From Triglochin maritima (lineage: Eukaryota; Streptophyta; Magnoliopsida; Alismatales; Juncaginaceae), in the NCBI GenBank assembly GCA_963682175.1, contig OY821775.1, forward strand, positions 16,092,501 to 16,156,500: a stretch of 64,000 nt of DNA. The letters are read 5' to 3'. The position numbers and the translations under genes were made by a program. The notes beneath the pieces were generated by a model. The model had not been told where the DNA came from. It saw only the letters and a program-made list of their open reading frames with translations, and ran no database searches. This document shows positions 1 through 10,138 of the stretch, in pieces (the first letter of the stretch is position 1; every line of letters starts with the position of its first letter).

Positions 1-628
1 TTAAGTATGACTTTTGTTGGAGAAGATAGTTAGTCAAAAGATTATCATTGCCCCTCTTAATTGAGTGATGATATTAGTGGTCCCCTTGATAAAGCAAAGT
101 TATAATGTGCACAATGTGATTTGAGTTAAGTCACATATTTATAACTAGCTTAAAGAGATCAAGAAATGAATACTAATACAAAGATAACACAATACAACTT
201 TGTGTGTATTCTTAATATCATGAGGCAAGGGACGGACACAAGTGGTGCACTCCATCACTAAATGGATTGGGGTTTTGGTTCGAGTGGAATTAAGACATCT
301 AACTAATTGGGAGCTATAATGTGTAGCTAGATACCGTTTATAGCTTGTGATATTAAGCTCTTAATATCACTGTCAACTTAGTTTAGATCCTCCCATAGGT
401 CACACCACAAAAATCAGGAAACAAGTAAAATCAATTATGTTGTAATATATATAACATAATTAGAATCATGATAAATTCATATGAGATGCATAAATTATGG
501 GGTGCAATAATTTATTGTTGCATAGGATAATATATTGCATAAGTTGTGAATTTGCTAAAACCCCCCAAAAGTTCAAATTTTGTTGGAAATAAATCCAAAA
601 TTTGAAAAGGCAAAATCGGGTAAAAGTT

Positions 629-942
629 CGGTAATCCGTTATGGTTCGGTCAACCGAAGGATCTAAGGATCGATCAACCGAACGTGTAACGGATAGTCAT
701 AGTTGATTGACCGAACTTGACCAAAGTGCCTGGAATTCTGGATCGGTATTCCAAACCAGAAACGGTCGGCCGAACAATGTCCAGTTCCGATAATTTTGGT
801 TAACCAAAAGGCACTCGGTTATAGACAAGAATTGGTCCGATCGGTTAAGGATAATTTTTCTCCTTAAGAATCGGTCATCCGTCTAATACTCGGTAAAACA
901 ATCGTGACATATTCGGTTAACCGAGTGTGACTCGGTAAACCG
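629..942. repeat. Palindrome cluster, 19-bp pairs
   Basis: Near-palindromes related to CGGTTAACCG or CGGTCAACCG start at about 629, 647, 671, 704, 744, 763, 797, 816, 872, 891, 914 and 933. Most are paired 18-19 bp apart, and pair-to-pair spacing is about 42-53 bp. The motif is degenerate but the rhythm is clear. Confidence 0.6.
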
Positions 943-1124
943 AACCGCGATCGATTTTCTGCCTTTGATAATTAAGAGATTAATTTGATCAATGGTTGGA
1001 TTAGCTCCAAACTTGGTCAAACGTTTTGTGGATGCATGTAATGCATTATGGAATTAGTTTGTGAGAGAAAATGTTAAGAAAACATGGCTTAAGAATAGCC
1101 ATGATTGAGATTAAGATTGGAGCC

Positions 1125-1132
1125 TATAAATA
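1125..1132 (+). promoter_or_regulatory. TATA box of LTR-like block
   Basis: TATAAATA lies about 180 bp downstream of the palindrome cluster and ahead of a CT-rich leader, as in the LTRs of elements A and H. Confidence 0.45.
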
Positions 1133-1583
1133 GGTCCTTATTCTCCCTAATTAAGACATAAGTTTTGCTAATTTTTTTCTCTCCTAATTCACCACAAAAA
1201 GCCACGAAAATTCTCTTAGTTTTGTAAGTCTTTGGAATGAGAAATCTCAGAGATTAAGGAAGTGGTTTGTAGCTAGATTCTAAGCTAGTTTGGAGATTGA
1301 TTGGCTAGCTCATTTCTCTCCAACCTTGTTTAGGGTTTCGGTGAACACTTGGAGGCATCCGGTGCAACGAGAAGCGACGATCGTCTTCCTCAACATCTCT
1401 GGAACATCAAGAAGTTTTAGAGAACTTCTAGGTATGAATTTCGGAGTCCCTTGTGTTTGTTTTAATAAGTTTTTGAAACTAGTTATTAAAACAAATCGAT
1501 GCATGCATGAAATAAATCGTAGAAAATTGTAATTGATCCTTATTATGCATAAAATTTCGAAAAATATATATGTACAATTAAAC

Positions 1584-2084
1584 ATGAAATCCTACACTCC
1601 GACCTCCCGCGACCGACCAACACTTCACCCACACGAGGGTGAGCAACACATAAACACACTAAGAAGTCGGCATACCTCTCGAAAGCGACAAAACCTCCAG
1701 AGCCTCGTTCGCGCAAAGTCGTCGCTCGACAGTTACCTCCGATCTCGCATGCCTCATGTTTGCGCCTCCGCAACTCCCCGCTCACCTCCATACACCGGAG
1801 CTGCCGTAACATCCTCTTGTCGTTGGAATAGAAGAGAGAAGAATGTGAGAGAGAGATGGATGGATGCAATGGAAGAAAAGGAAGGAAAGAGAGACGGATT
1901 TTGGTTAGAAAACCCAAAACTAAGCCCCCAACAACAACCTCCTCCCTCAACACCACCCTACAACCCCCAACCCATCACCTTCCTTTCCCTTCCCCATGCA
2001 ACCCACTGCTCACCTCTACTTCCCCATGCAAAGCCACCCCACTAATCACCATTAGCACCCTAAGCAAGGGTTAGGGTCCTAACA
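1584..2084 (-). repeat. Chromovirus-type gypsy LTR fragment
   Basis: Read on the minus strand, the segment starts TGTTAGGACCCTAACC, runs through CT-rich promoter-like sequence and ends near a GGAGGTCGGAGTG block. The left flank of element E (about 22985-23000) carries a very similar CACTCCGACCTC block, and the right ends share an ATTAGG-type sequence before the LTR terminus. It is probably a solo or truncated LTR of a Tekay/Del-like gypsy element. No TSD was found and the left edge is uncertain. The ORFs on both strands here look like composition artefacts. Confidence 0.4.
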
Positions 2085-2539
2085 CATTGTGAGGTAATTT
2101 CACTCTCCCAACTAGTTGCCTTATACTTTAGTGTTCGAGTCCAATACCTGAGAGTTTATCTTACAACTAGTTGTACCCAATCACCTCTTGTGAGCATAGC
2201 TAACAACAACAATTGTTGGAGAATCAATTAGGAGATTATTTGACACACCTTTAGGCTAATATCATTCAGATTTGATTTGCACAGTTGCTGCTTATAGTCG
2301 GAACTATTTTCTATTTTATCTTCTATGTACACTACATATTGAAGTAACCATTGAATGAGAAAGATAACGAACTCAGTTCTCATTTGCTTCTTTCATTCTA
2401 AGCTCTCCAATGTCTATCTCGCTATGAGAGTTGTGGGTTGATCCCATACACAATTGAGTCCTCGATCCGTTGAGATTTCTTATCCTCGAGACATCATCAT
2501 TCTTGATGCATGACTTAGATCGAACCATTGGGAAAAAAC
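2085..2539. other. Unassigned; possible copia LTR fragment from 2214
   Basis: No gene is visible. TGTTGGAGAATC at 2214 is a typical copia LTR start, and about 320 bp of LTR-like sequence follow before element A begins. It could belong with the integrase relic at 8347, which would make A an insertion into an older copia element. That link is a guess. Confidence 0.3.
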
Positions 2540-2589
2540 TGTTGAAATTTGGTTTATAGAATTATTAAGTACAGGAAAATAGGGAGCAT

Positions 2590-2941
2590 CGGTCGACCGT
2601 GACTCCGGAAAAGTCCAGAGTGTCCAGGATTCGTCGAAATGTGAGTTTTGGTCGACCAGTGCTAAGTACGCGGTCGACCAGAAACTCCCAGAGCCTTCAG
2701 CGCTCGGATCGAAGCAAGAGTTGGTCGACCGAAAACTTCAAGGAGCTTCAAGTTGAGAATCAGCATCGCGGATCGGTCAACCGGAACTTAAGTCACGATC
2801 GACCGGGAATTTCCAAGGGCTCCAAGGCGTTGTTCAGAAGCACAGTACGGTCAACCGGCTTGGGGTGAGCGGTCGACTGAACGATGACGGTTACGCGCAA
2901 AACAGGCAATTGGTCGACCGATGGAGAATTCCGGTCGACTG
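2590..2941. repeat. Palindrome array in 5' LTR of A
   Basis: CGGTCGACCG-type sites start at 2590, 2649/2671, 2722, 2774/2796, 2848/2870 and 2911/2932. Intact pairs are 21-22 bp apart. Pairs four to five are 74 bp apart and five to six 63 bp apart, as in the 3' LTR. Confidence 0.85.
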
Positions 2942-2995
2942 TTGCAGACGGTTTTGCCCACGATTTGAATATTTATTTGTACAATTTTAGCCCAA

Positions 2996-3002
2996 TATAA
3001 AA
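2996..3002 (+). promoter_or_regulatory. TATA box, 5' LTR of A
   Basis: TATAAAA lies 55 bp downstream of the last palindrome. The same box sits at 7944-7950 in the 3' LTR. Confidence 0.65.
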
Positions 3003-3396
3003 GGGTTTTTTCACCTTAATTTTGTAACACAACATACAATACTTATTTCCTTGAGAGAGATTAGGCTAGAGAGAGATCTAGAGTGTTTTGGGAGACATAT
3101 TGCTTAAAATCGTTTGTAATCTCGGAGACTTCTCTTGTTGGAGAAGGGCTTGAAGGAAAGGAAACCCGCAGGAGACCTTCGAAAGACGTAGGCATCTTGC
3201 CGAACCTTGTAAAATCGCGTGTGTCGTGGTTTGCTTCAAGTGTATTGTGTGATTGCTTGTTATTTCAATCTTATTGGTGTTTTCTTGTTGCATTAAGATT
3301 TGGAGAGGGTCCGAAGTTACTTTCCGCAATCAATATTCATTTTTGTGGTGCGTTTAATCCGTAGTCGTGTTAGTGCATTGTAGATCCCCCAACATC

Positions 3397-3408
3397 TGGT
3401 ATCAGAGC
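3397..3408 (+). other. Primer binding site of A (tRNA-iMet)
   Basis: TGGTATCAGAGC, complementary to the 3' end of initiator tRNA-Met, 2 nt after the LTR end. This is the standard copia primer site. Confidence 0.92.
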
Positions 3409-3409
3409 T

Positions 3410-4262
3410 TTGATTGCACACACAATTTTGGAGGATGCGCGGAACTTTCGGGTGGAGAAATTCACCGGGAAAGGGAACTTTTCGACATGGCAACAAAGGG
3501 TCCGTGTGTTGTTGTCGCAGACGGACGAACTCCTGTTGACGTTGGATGGAGTCGAAAAGAAGTCGTTGAAGATGACCGACGAAACGTGGGAGAGTCTGAA
3601 TCTTCGGGCTATTGGGATCATCGAGTTGTGTCTATCGGATGATCTGCTTTTTGAGGAATTGGCGAAGACCGCGACTGAATATTGGAAAGTTTTAGAGGAG
3701 AGGTTCATGAAGAAGACCCTGAGCAACAAGTTGAATCTGAAGGGTCAGTTGTACATACTTCGGATGAAGGAGAACACATCGTTCATTGAGCATCTTTCGG
3801 TGTTCAATAAGTTGATAGCTGATCTGACTCAGCTAGTGAACAAGATGGAGGATGTTGACAAAGCAATGTTGTTACTGACGTCACTGTCGGACTCATATGA
3901 GAATTTGGTGAACACGATCATATATAACAAGGATTCATTGGTGTTGGAGGAGGTCAAGGGCACGTTGATCTCTTACGATGCAAGGAAGAATTCTGGTAGT
4001 AGGTCTTTCGACAATGGTGAAGGGTTGATCGCAGCACCGGAAAGGGGCAGGACGAGTAACAAATGAAGAAGCAATGGAAGGGGCCGGTCGAAATCAAAGG
4101 GGTGGACCTTTGAATGTTTTTTCTGCAAGAAGACAGGTCACATGAAGCGTGATTGTAGGGCCTTCAAGGAGGCGCAACAGAAAGGGAAAGACGGGTACAA
4201 TTTGGCCAGTGTGGTGCAGGAGAAGAACGAAGCTGGCGTTCTAACGGTTTGCGCTGTAGGTA
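3410..4262 (+). pseudogene. copia A gag (broken)
   Basis: Encodes the copia capsid/nucleocapsid region. A UBN2-like gag domain begins around EKFTGKGNFSTWQQR and is followed by a CCHC zinc knuckle, CFFCKKTGHMKRDC (C-x2-C-x4-H-x4-C, near 4115-4156), that would bind element RNA. The original ATG is not evident: the open frame starts at a TTG. An in-frame TGA at 4064-4066 separates the capsid part from the knuckle, and the same frame then continues. Gag is directly followed by protease in the same frame, as in a single copia polyprotein. Not functional as it stands. Confidence 0.88.
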
Positions 4263-5640
4263 TCGACAAATCATCATTTGGATGAATTTTGGATACAGGA
4301 GCATCATTTCACATGTGCCCGGTTAAGGAGTGGTTTACATCCTATGAACCACTAAATGGAGAGATCATTGTTATGGGCAACAATGCATCATGTACTACCG
4401 TCGGGATTGGTTCCATACAGTTTAAGATGTTCGATGGGTGCATTCAAACGCTGACGGGTGTGCGTCACGTACCAGAGTTGAAGAAGAATCTGATTTCTCT
4501 AGGAGAGCTTGATACTCTGGGGTGGAGATGGTCCGGCGGGGACGGAAAGATTAAGGTCACTCACAATGCGATGACAGTGATAAAGGGAACCAAGGTGGGC
4601 AACTTGTACTGGATGCAAGGAAATGCTGTAGCAGGAAAGGGTGCAGCAAATGTTGCACGTGACGAAGACAACACCGTACTTTGGCATATAAGGCTTGATC
4701 ATATGTCGGAAAAGGGTTTGTGTGAGCTACACAAACAAGGATTGTTGAAGAGTGTTAAAAGCTGCAAATTGGATTTTTTTCAAGTATTGTGTCTTCGGTA
4801 AATAGCACAGGATTCAATTCAAGACAACTATCTAGAAAACGAAGGAAATACTGGAGTATGTGCAGTCAGACGTCTAGGGAATGGTGCATGTTCGGTCAAA
4901 AGGTGGAGCCGAATATTTCATCACATTTATAGACGACTTCTCAAGAAAGGTATGAGTTTATTTTCTGAATTTTTTGATGTTTTTGAGAAGTTTAAGGCAT
5001 GGACGACTCGGGTTGAGAAAAGTACTAGAAAATTTGTTAAGTACTTACGGACAGATAATGAGGGTGAGTACACCTCAAAGGAGTTCACAAATATTTGTGA
5101 AAAAGAATGTGTCACGAAGCATTTCACTACACCGCGGAGTCCGGAACAAAACTGTGTAGCTAAAAGGATGAACAGTACATTGTGTGAACGGGCAAGGAGC
5201 ATGAGGCTCCATGTGGATCTGTCGAAGGATTTCTGGGCTGAAGCAGTAGATCTTGCGTGATACTTGGTAAATGTTTCACCGTCATCAGCACTTGAATTAA
5301 AGACGCCTCAGGAAGTGTGGATGGGTGAGCCACTTGATTATTCGAGGCTTAGGATATTTGGATGCAAAGCCTATGCGTTGGTCGATGAGACACAACGATC
5401 GAAGCTGGATTCAAAATCAAAGGAATGCATATTCCTTGGTTACGATAGGGCAGTGAAAGGATATAAGCTTTGGGATCCGGTGAGCAAGAAGGTACTCCTG
5501 CGGAGTAATGTGGTCTTTGATGAGACAAGTTTGCTCAAGAGCCTTGAGGAGAAAGAGCAGCAAGAGAGTTCCGTACGGGAAGACGAAATTGAAGTTGAGG
5601 TCACAACTTCAAGGGGTGAATTGAATCAAGAAGTTGAGTA
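4263..5640 (+). pseudogene. copia A protease and integrase (broken)
   Basis: The aspartic protease motif DTGAS (4292-4306) follows a TGA at 4283-4285 where the family has Trp. The GAG-pre-integrase region (LWHIRLDHMSEKGL) is near 4680. The integrase core has FIDDFSRK (about 4930) and the second catalytic Asp in RTDNEGEY. The third catalytic position reads NCVAKRMN, where the family has NGVAERMN, so the catalytic Glu appears to be Lys. Frameshifts near 4800-4950 and a TGA at 5258-5260 also break the frame. An acidic linker follows to a TAG at 5639. The integrase is inactive both by frame and by active-site residue. Confidence 0.88.
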
Positions 5641-7322
5641 GGAAACAACTGACTCACAAGTAGAGGAGGAAGTTGAGCAAGAGAGTATTGCTCAAGGAAG
5701 ACAAAGGAGGATCACAAAGGCACCGGTGAGGTATGACCACGATGATTCTAGTATTGCGTTTGCACTTGTTACCGAATGTAGGGACCCTTGCACATTTGAA
5801 GAAGCCATTGAGGAGGAGGACATGAACAAGTGGATGGTGGTCATGACCGAAGAGATGGAGTCTCTTCATAAGAATCAAACTTAGGAGTTAACGGAGCTTC
5901 CCAAGGGAAAACGTGTGATTGGATGCAAGTGGATTTTCAGGAAGAAGGAAGGTCAACTCCTATGGAAGAGTTAAAGTATAAAGCAAGGTTGGTGGCAAAA
6001 GGATATGCTCAGAAGGAAGGGGTCAATTACAACGAGATCTTCTCACCCATTGTAAAGCATACCTCGATTAGAGTGTTGTTAGCCATGGTGGCTATGTACA
6101 ACATGGAGTTACAACAAATGGATGTGAAGATAACTTTTCTTCACGGGCACATAGAGGAAGTGATCTTTATGAGGCAGCCATATGGGTCCATCGCACGAGG
6201 CAAGGAAGGGCAAGTTTGCAAGCTGAAGACGTCCCTCTATGGACTTAAGCAGTTGCCAAGGCAGTGGTACAAAAGGTTCGATTCATTCATGATTGGTAAT
6301 GGTTTTGTACGTTGCGACTATGATAGTTGTGTTTACTTGCGGAGTCTTGGAGACGGAACACACGTGTTCTTGCTTTTGTACGTGGATGATATGTTGATCG
6401 CGGCTAAGGAGACGAAGCATATAGATGATCTCAAACTGAAGCTTCACGGTGAGTTTGAGATGAAAGACCTCGGGAGTGCAAAAAAAATTATCGGTATGGA
6501 GATCTTCAGGGATACCAAGAAAGGTGAAATTCAGCTCACTCAAAGGAGTTATATTTAGAAAATACTCGAGAGGTACAATCTCGAGAATGTCAAGCAGGTG
6601 GTCACACCTATTAGTGCTCACTTCAAGCTCTCGTTGGAGTGCAATCCCCTCTACTAAAAGGAAAGGAGATATATGGAGAGAGTTCCATATGCTAGTGCAG
6701 TCGGATCTGTTATGTATGTTATGATCTGCATTAGGCCAGACATTTCACTCGCAGTTAGCCTTGTGAGTCGTTGTATGGCTAATCCAGGAAAGGAGCATTG
6801 GGAAGCGTTGAAGTGGTTTTTGAGATACCTGAAGGGAATCATGGATGTTAGCTTAAAGTTCACCAAAGATGAAGCACAAAGGCAGGTGGAGGGGTACGTT
6901 GATTCAAATTATGCTGGAGATCTGGATAAGCGGAGGTCCACAACAGGGTACGTGTTCACTTTGAGTGGAGGTCCAGTGAGTTGGAGATCGGTTCTCCAAC
7001 ATACTACCACATTGTCTACGACGGAAGCGGAGTACATGGCAGATGTCTATGCCGGAAAAGAAGCTATATGGTTGAAGGGTTTGGTTAGCTCTTTGAGGAT
7101 GGAACAAGAAGTGACCAAATTGCATTGCGATAGTGAAAGTGCAATTTATCTAGCCAAGGAGCAGATGTTCCATTCAAGGACCAAACATATTGAAGTAAGG
7201 TACCATAAGATCCGAGGTGGATCGAGGAAGGGCAGGTTGTTCTCCAGAAAATCGACACGAGCGAGAATCCTGCAGATATGATGACCAAGGTGGTCAATTG
7301 GGAGAAGTTCGAGTTATGCTCG
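5641..7322 (+). pseudogene. copia A reverse transcriptase and RNase H (broken)
   Basis: RVT_2-type reverse transcriptase: KARLVAKGYAQ near 5980, the CKLKTSLYGLKQ block near 6220, and the catalytic YVDDM near 6379. RNase H follows with DSNYAGDLDKRRSTTGY (about 6900), TTEAEYMA and the RTKHIEVRYHKIR block (about 7180). After a frameshift the usual C-terminal tail (ADMMTK) can be read. Stops at 5881 and 6556 and near 6656 interrupt it. Most stops could have come from single C-to-T or G-to-A changes in Gln or Trp codons. The domain order (integrase before RT) is diagnostic for copia. Confidence 0.9.
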
Positions 7323-7442
7323 AAGCTTCTCAATGTCCTCAGAAACTTAGAAGGAGGAGCTCTCCGGGGGTAGCACAACCAGTGCTTCTAGGAAGCACGA
7401 AGGATGCAGGTCAGAGATGGCTAAGGTAACAATTCTAAACCA

Positions 7443-7453
7443 AGGTGGAGATT
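7443..7453 (+). other. Polypurine tract of A
   Basis: AAGGTGGAGAT immediately precedes the 3' LTR. This is the usual plus-strand primer of plant copia elements. Confidence 0.75.
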
Positions 7454-8346
7454 GTTTAAATTTGTTTTGTAGAATTATTAAGTACAGGAAAACAGGGAGC
7501 ATCAGTCGATCGTGACTTAAGTTACGGTCAACCGGAAAAGTCCAGAGCGTCCAGGATTCGTCGAAATGTGAGTTTCGGTAGACTAGTACTAAGCACACAG
7601 TTGACCGGAAACTCCCACAGCCTTCAGGGCTCGGATCGAAGCAAGAGTCGGTCGGCCAGTGTTGGGCACGCGGTCGACCGAAAACTTCTAGGAGCTTCAA
7701 GTCGAGAATCAACATATCGGATCGGTTGACCGGAACTTAAGTCACGGTCGACCAGGAACTTCCAGGGCTCCCAGGCGCTGTTCAGAAGCGCGGCACGGTC
7801 GACCGGCCTGGGGTGAGCGGTCGACCGAACGATGACGGTTACACGCAAAACATGCAATCAGTTGACCGATAGAGAATTCCGGTCGACCGTTGCTGACGGT
7901 TTTGCCCACGATCTGCATGTTTATTTGTACGATTTCAACCCAATATAAAAGGGTTTTTCGCCCTAATTTTGTAACACAACATACAATACTTTTTTCCTTG
8001 AGAGTGATTAGGCTAGAGAGAGATTTAGAGTGTTTTGGGAGACATATTGCTTACAATCGTTTGTAATCTCGGAGACTTATCTTATTTGAAAAGGGCTTGA
8101 AGGAAAGTAAACTTGCAGGAGACCCCCCAAGGATGAATGCATCTTGCCGAACCTTGTAAAATCGCGTGTGTCGTGGTTTGTTTCAGGTGTGTTGTGTGAT
8201 TGCTTGTTATTTCAATCTTATTCGTGTTTTCTTGTTGCATTAAGATTTGGAGAGAGTCCGAAGTTTCTTTCCGCAATCAATATTCATTTTTCGTGGTGCG
8301 TTTAATCCGTAGTCGTGTTAGTGCATCTTATATCCCCCTCCCAACA
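7454..8346 (+). repeat. 3' LTR of copia A
   Basis: 893 bp, TGTT...AACA, clearly homologous to 2540-3394 but with many substitutions and indels, so the insertion is not recent. It retains the full six-pair palindrome array and a TATA box at 7944-7950. Confidence 0.92.
7503..7889. repeat. Six-pair phased palindrome array in 3' LTR of A
   Basis: Ten-bp sites of the CGGTCGACCG type start at 7503/7525, 7576/7598, 7649/7671, 7723/7745, 7796/7818 and 7859/7880. Within-pair spacing is 22, 22, 22, 22, 22 and 21 bp. Pair-to-pair spacing is 73, 73, 74, 73 and 63 bp. Spacers between sites are only loosely alike, so the palindromes are the best conserved part. The array lies upstream of the TATA box. Confidence 0.9.
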
Positions 8347-8850
8347 TATACAAACCCAACTTTGCCCTTGATGGAGATGTCAAGAAACCTTTTGATTTAT
8401 GCAAAATGCGGAAAAGATGTTTGTAGTCCTAGGAAAAAGACGAAGTTGCTTGTGGTTCTATTTATCCTATTACCTTTATAGATGATCATTCAAGTAAAAT
8501 TTGGATGTATGCCTTGAAAAGTAAAGATCAAGCGTTAAATGTTTTTAAGTAGTTTCAGTCTTCAGTTGAAAGACATACAGGGAAGAAACTGAAGTATATT
8601 AGAACTAATATCGGGAAACAATATTGACATTTTGATAAGTATCACATACAACAGTGTATTAGACATCAAAAGACACCTCCCAAGATGTCTCAGTTGAATG
8701 GTTTAGCTGAGAAATTGTATATAACATTGATGGAAAGGGTGAAATGTTTGTTGTCACAAGCGCAATTAACAAAGGCATTTTGGGGTGAGACTTTCAGTAT
8801 TGTGGTGCATATTTTGAATCTTACTCATGTGTTCCTATAAATTTTGAAGT
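8347..8850 (+). pseudogene. copia integrase relic (different element)
   Basis: Frames read FIDDHSSKIWMYALKSKDQ, then KKLKYIRTNIGKQY, HQKTPPKMSQLNGLAEK and LLSQAQLTKAFWGE. These are successive parts of a copia integrase core of a type distinct from A. The Asp of the DNGGEY motif appears as Asn, and stops interrupt the frame. It starts directly after the 3' LTR of A, so A may have inserted into this older element. The rest of pol is absent. Confidence 0.8.
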
Positions 8851-8880
8851 TCCCAACAGAATTTAGACTGAGTGAGGCCA

Positions 8881-8923
8881 AAATACAACAACAACAAAGC
8901 CTTTTATCCCAAACTAGTTGGGG
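8881..8923 (+). repeat. SINE-like sequence block
   Basis: An ACAACAACAACAAAGCC run and a CCCAAACTAGTTGGGGT block resemble, from memory, a short sequence scattered through many plant genomes and linked to Au-type SINEs. Only this block is present and no A/B boxes were identified, so the assignment is weak. Confidence 0.3.
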
Positions 8924-9206
8924 TAGCAATAACAATTTTTTATATAACGAAACGTCTTTCATCATCCCCAGAGAGATTTACTCACCGATATTCACATCAA
9001 GATCACATAATATGAGAGGAGACACTAATTAATAATTGAGTGTGCAACCTGAGTATATGACAACGAAAATAGACTGATTTCACACCCCTCTCAATTACTA
9101 ATTAGTGTCTCCTCTCATATTATGTGATCTTGACGTGAATATCGGTGAGTAAATCTCTATGGGGATGATGAAAGACGTTTCGCTATAAATATTTTTATTA
9201 TTGCTA
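8924..9206. repeat. Foldback element, 117-bp arms
   Basis: The left arm 8924-9040 and right arm 9090-9206 are near-perfect reverse complements around a 49-nt loop. The arms read through the same CGTCTTTCATCATCCCC and CTCACCGATATTCAC blocks. It could be a MITE in foldback form, or an inverted duplication able to give hairpin RNA. No clear TSD was identified. Confidence 0.8.
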
Positions 9207-9836
9207 TAACTTTCTTTCCTGAAAAGTAGATTTCATTTTAATAGCTAGGTTTCTACTTGATTTTGTGTTCAATGGAGCCAATTCCACTTAATCGAGACGC
9301 CATTTTCCTTAACTGTAGGTAATATTCGAAAGTGCAGGTGAGAGACGACTCAGAAACTTGAAATGATTTGTTATGGTATCTCAAGAATCAGGGAGAAGTA
9401 CAAACTAAGTAGAGTAAGACTCAAAAATTCTAGCAAGAAGCACTTCGTGTTAATAGAACGCAACAAAATCAAAATAAAAACGTCACGTGAAAGAAACCCA
9501 TGTTGAATCTAGCAAAGACAAGATACTCTTTCACATGTATGTTCAAATTATGGCCGCCATGCATGTTATATTCTTTGTGGTCATGCTTTGACTTTAAGGT
9601 TGTAAGTTGGAAAAAATGGAATGGCCCAAACCCCAAATATCCAACTTCTAGAAAGCCATCTATGCCACAAATTCCATATGAATTACTTGGAAGAGTTCGG
9701 TGGAACAGTGGAATCCAATTCCCATGTGGATTTGGTAATTTTGGTATAATAAATTCTTTGGGTGCAAATAATGAAGGATCTGCGGACATGACACGGCGTT
9801 TGTTTTTTAAGAGGAGCCTAAGTTTAGGACATTTTA
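9207..9836. other. Unassigned flank of copia C
   Basis: AT-rich sequence with two overlapping ORFs of about 100-140 codons on opposite strands (around 9469-9928). I recognise no domain and see no splice or promoter context. They are probably chance ORFs. Confidence 0.4.
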
Positions 9837-9841
9837 GTTAT

Positions 9842-10129
9842 TGTTATAAAACAAATAATCTAAAGAAGAAAAGATTTGGGACATGTATTTTTTTCTTGTT
9901 TTTACAAATAATTCATCTAAACAAATAATCCAACAAGAAGAGAGATGTGTATTTTCTTTTTCTTATTTTTACAAATGTGTACAATAGTCTCCTATATATA
10001 GGCTGATGAGGTAGTAGGGGTTACGACCAAATAAATGGAATTGCACCATATTAATAAGAGTAAAAATTTACTTGAATGGTGGGGGTTAAGAAAGGTGAAT
10101 CATCCATAAGACTTTTGGATTTCATAACA
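9842..10129 (-). repeat. 3' LTR of copia C
   Basis: 288 bp. It matches 27275-27505 along its length except for about 57 extra bp created by an internal direct duplication (the AAATAATC...GTATTTT...TTTTTACAAAT block occurs twice). The terminal bases are TGTT...AACA on either strand. Confidence 0.87.
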
Positions 10130-10138
10130 CTCCTCATT
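10130..10138 (-). other. Polypurine tract of C
   Basis: On the minus strand AATGAGGAG directly precedes the TGTTATG start of the 3' LTR. Confidence 0.5.

Larger units (their letters stand above)
15..1583 (+). repeat. LTR-like block with palindrome cluster
   Basis: The block opens with TGTTGG and can be read to an AAACA end. It has a cluster of CGGTYRACCG-type palindromes (629-942), then a TATA box (1125-1132) and a pyrimidine-rich leader-like stretch. This order (palindromes, TATA, leader) matches the LTRs of elements A and H. No primer site or coding remnant follows, so it may be a solo or truncated copia LTR. The short ORFs inside are not protein-like. The boundaries are inferred, with no second LTR or TSD to confirm them. 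Confidence 0.45.
2540..3394 (+). repeat. 5' LTR of copia A
   Basis: 855 bp, TGTT...AACA. It contains the palindrome array (2590-2941), a TATA box at 2996-3002 (TATAAAA) and a leader with GAGAGAGAT. Relative to the 3' LTR it has lost about 15 bp in the first palindrome pair and part of the third. Confidence 0.92.
2540..8346 (+). mobile_element. Ty1/copia retrotransposon A (degraded)
   Basis: A complete but inactive copia element. The LTRs are 2540-3394 and 7454-8346 (TGTT...AACA), with an initiator-tRNA-Met-type primer site, then gag, protease, integrase, reverse transcriptase and RNase H in Pseudoviridae order, and a polypurine tract. Domain content and the RNase H C-terminus suggest the Tork lineage. 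The reading frame is broken by many stops and a few frameshifts. The flanking 5-mers (AAAAC and TATAC) do not match well, so no target duplication is claimed. Confidence 0.93.

Noticed and set aside
1533..2074. Overlapping ORFs of 70-170 codons on both strands
   Set aside because: The region aligns in character with a gypsy LTR. The proteins are compositionally odd (Pro/Ser/His-rich) with no domain, and both strands are open, which is typical of GC-skewed noncoding DNA.
2540..8346. Target-site duplication for copia A
   Set aside because: The flanks AAAAC and TATAC agree at only 3 of 5 positions; not enough to claim.
9469..9928. ORFs of 106 and 142 codons on opposite strands
   Set aside because: No recognisable domain and no gene context. 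Kept only as an unassigned region.
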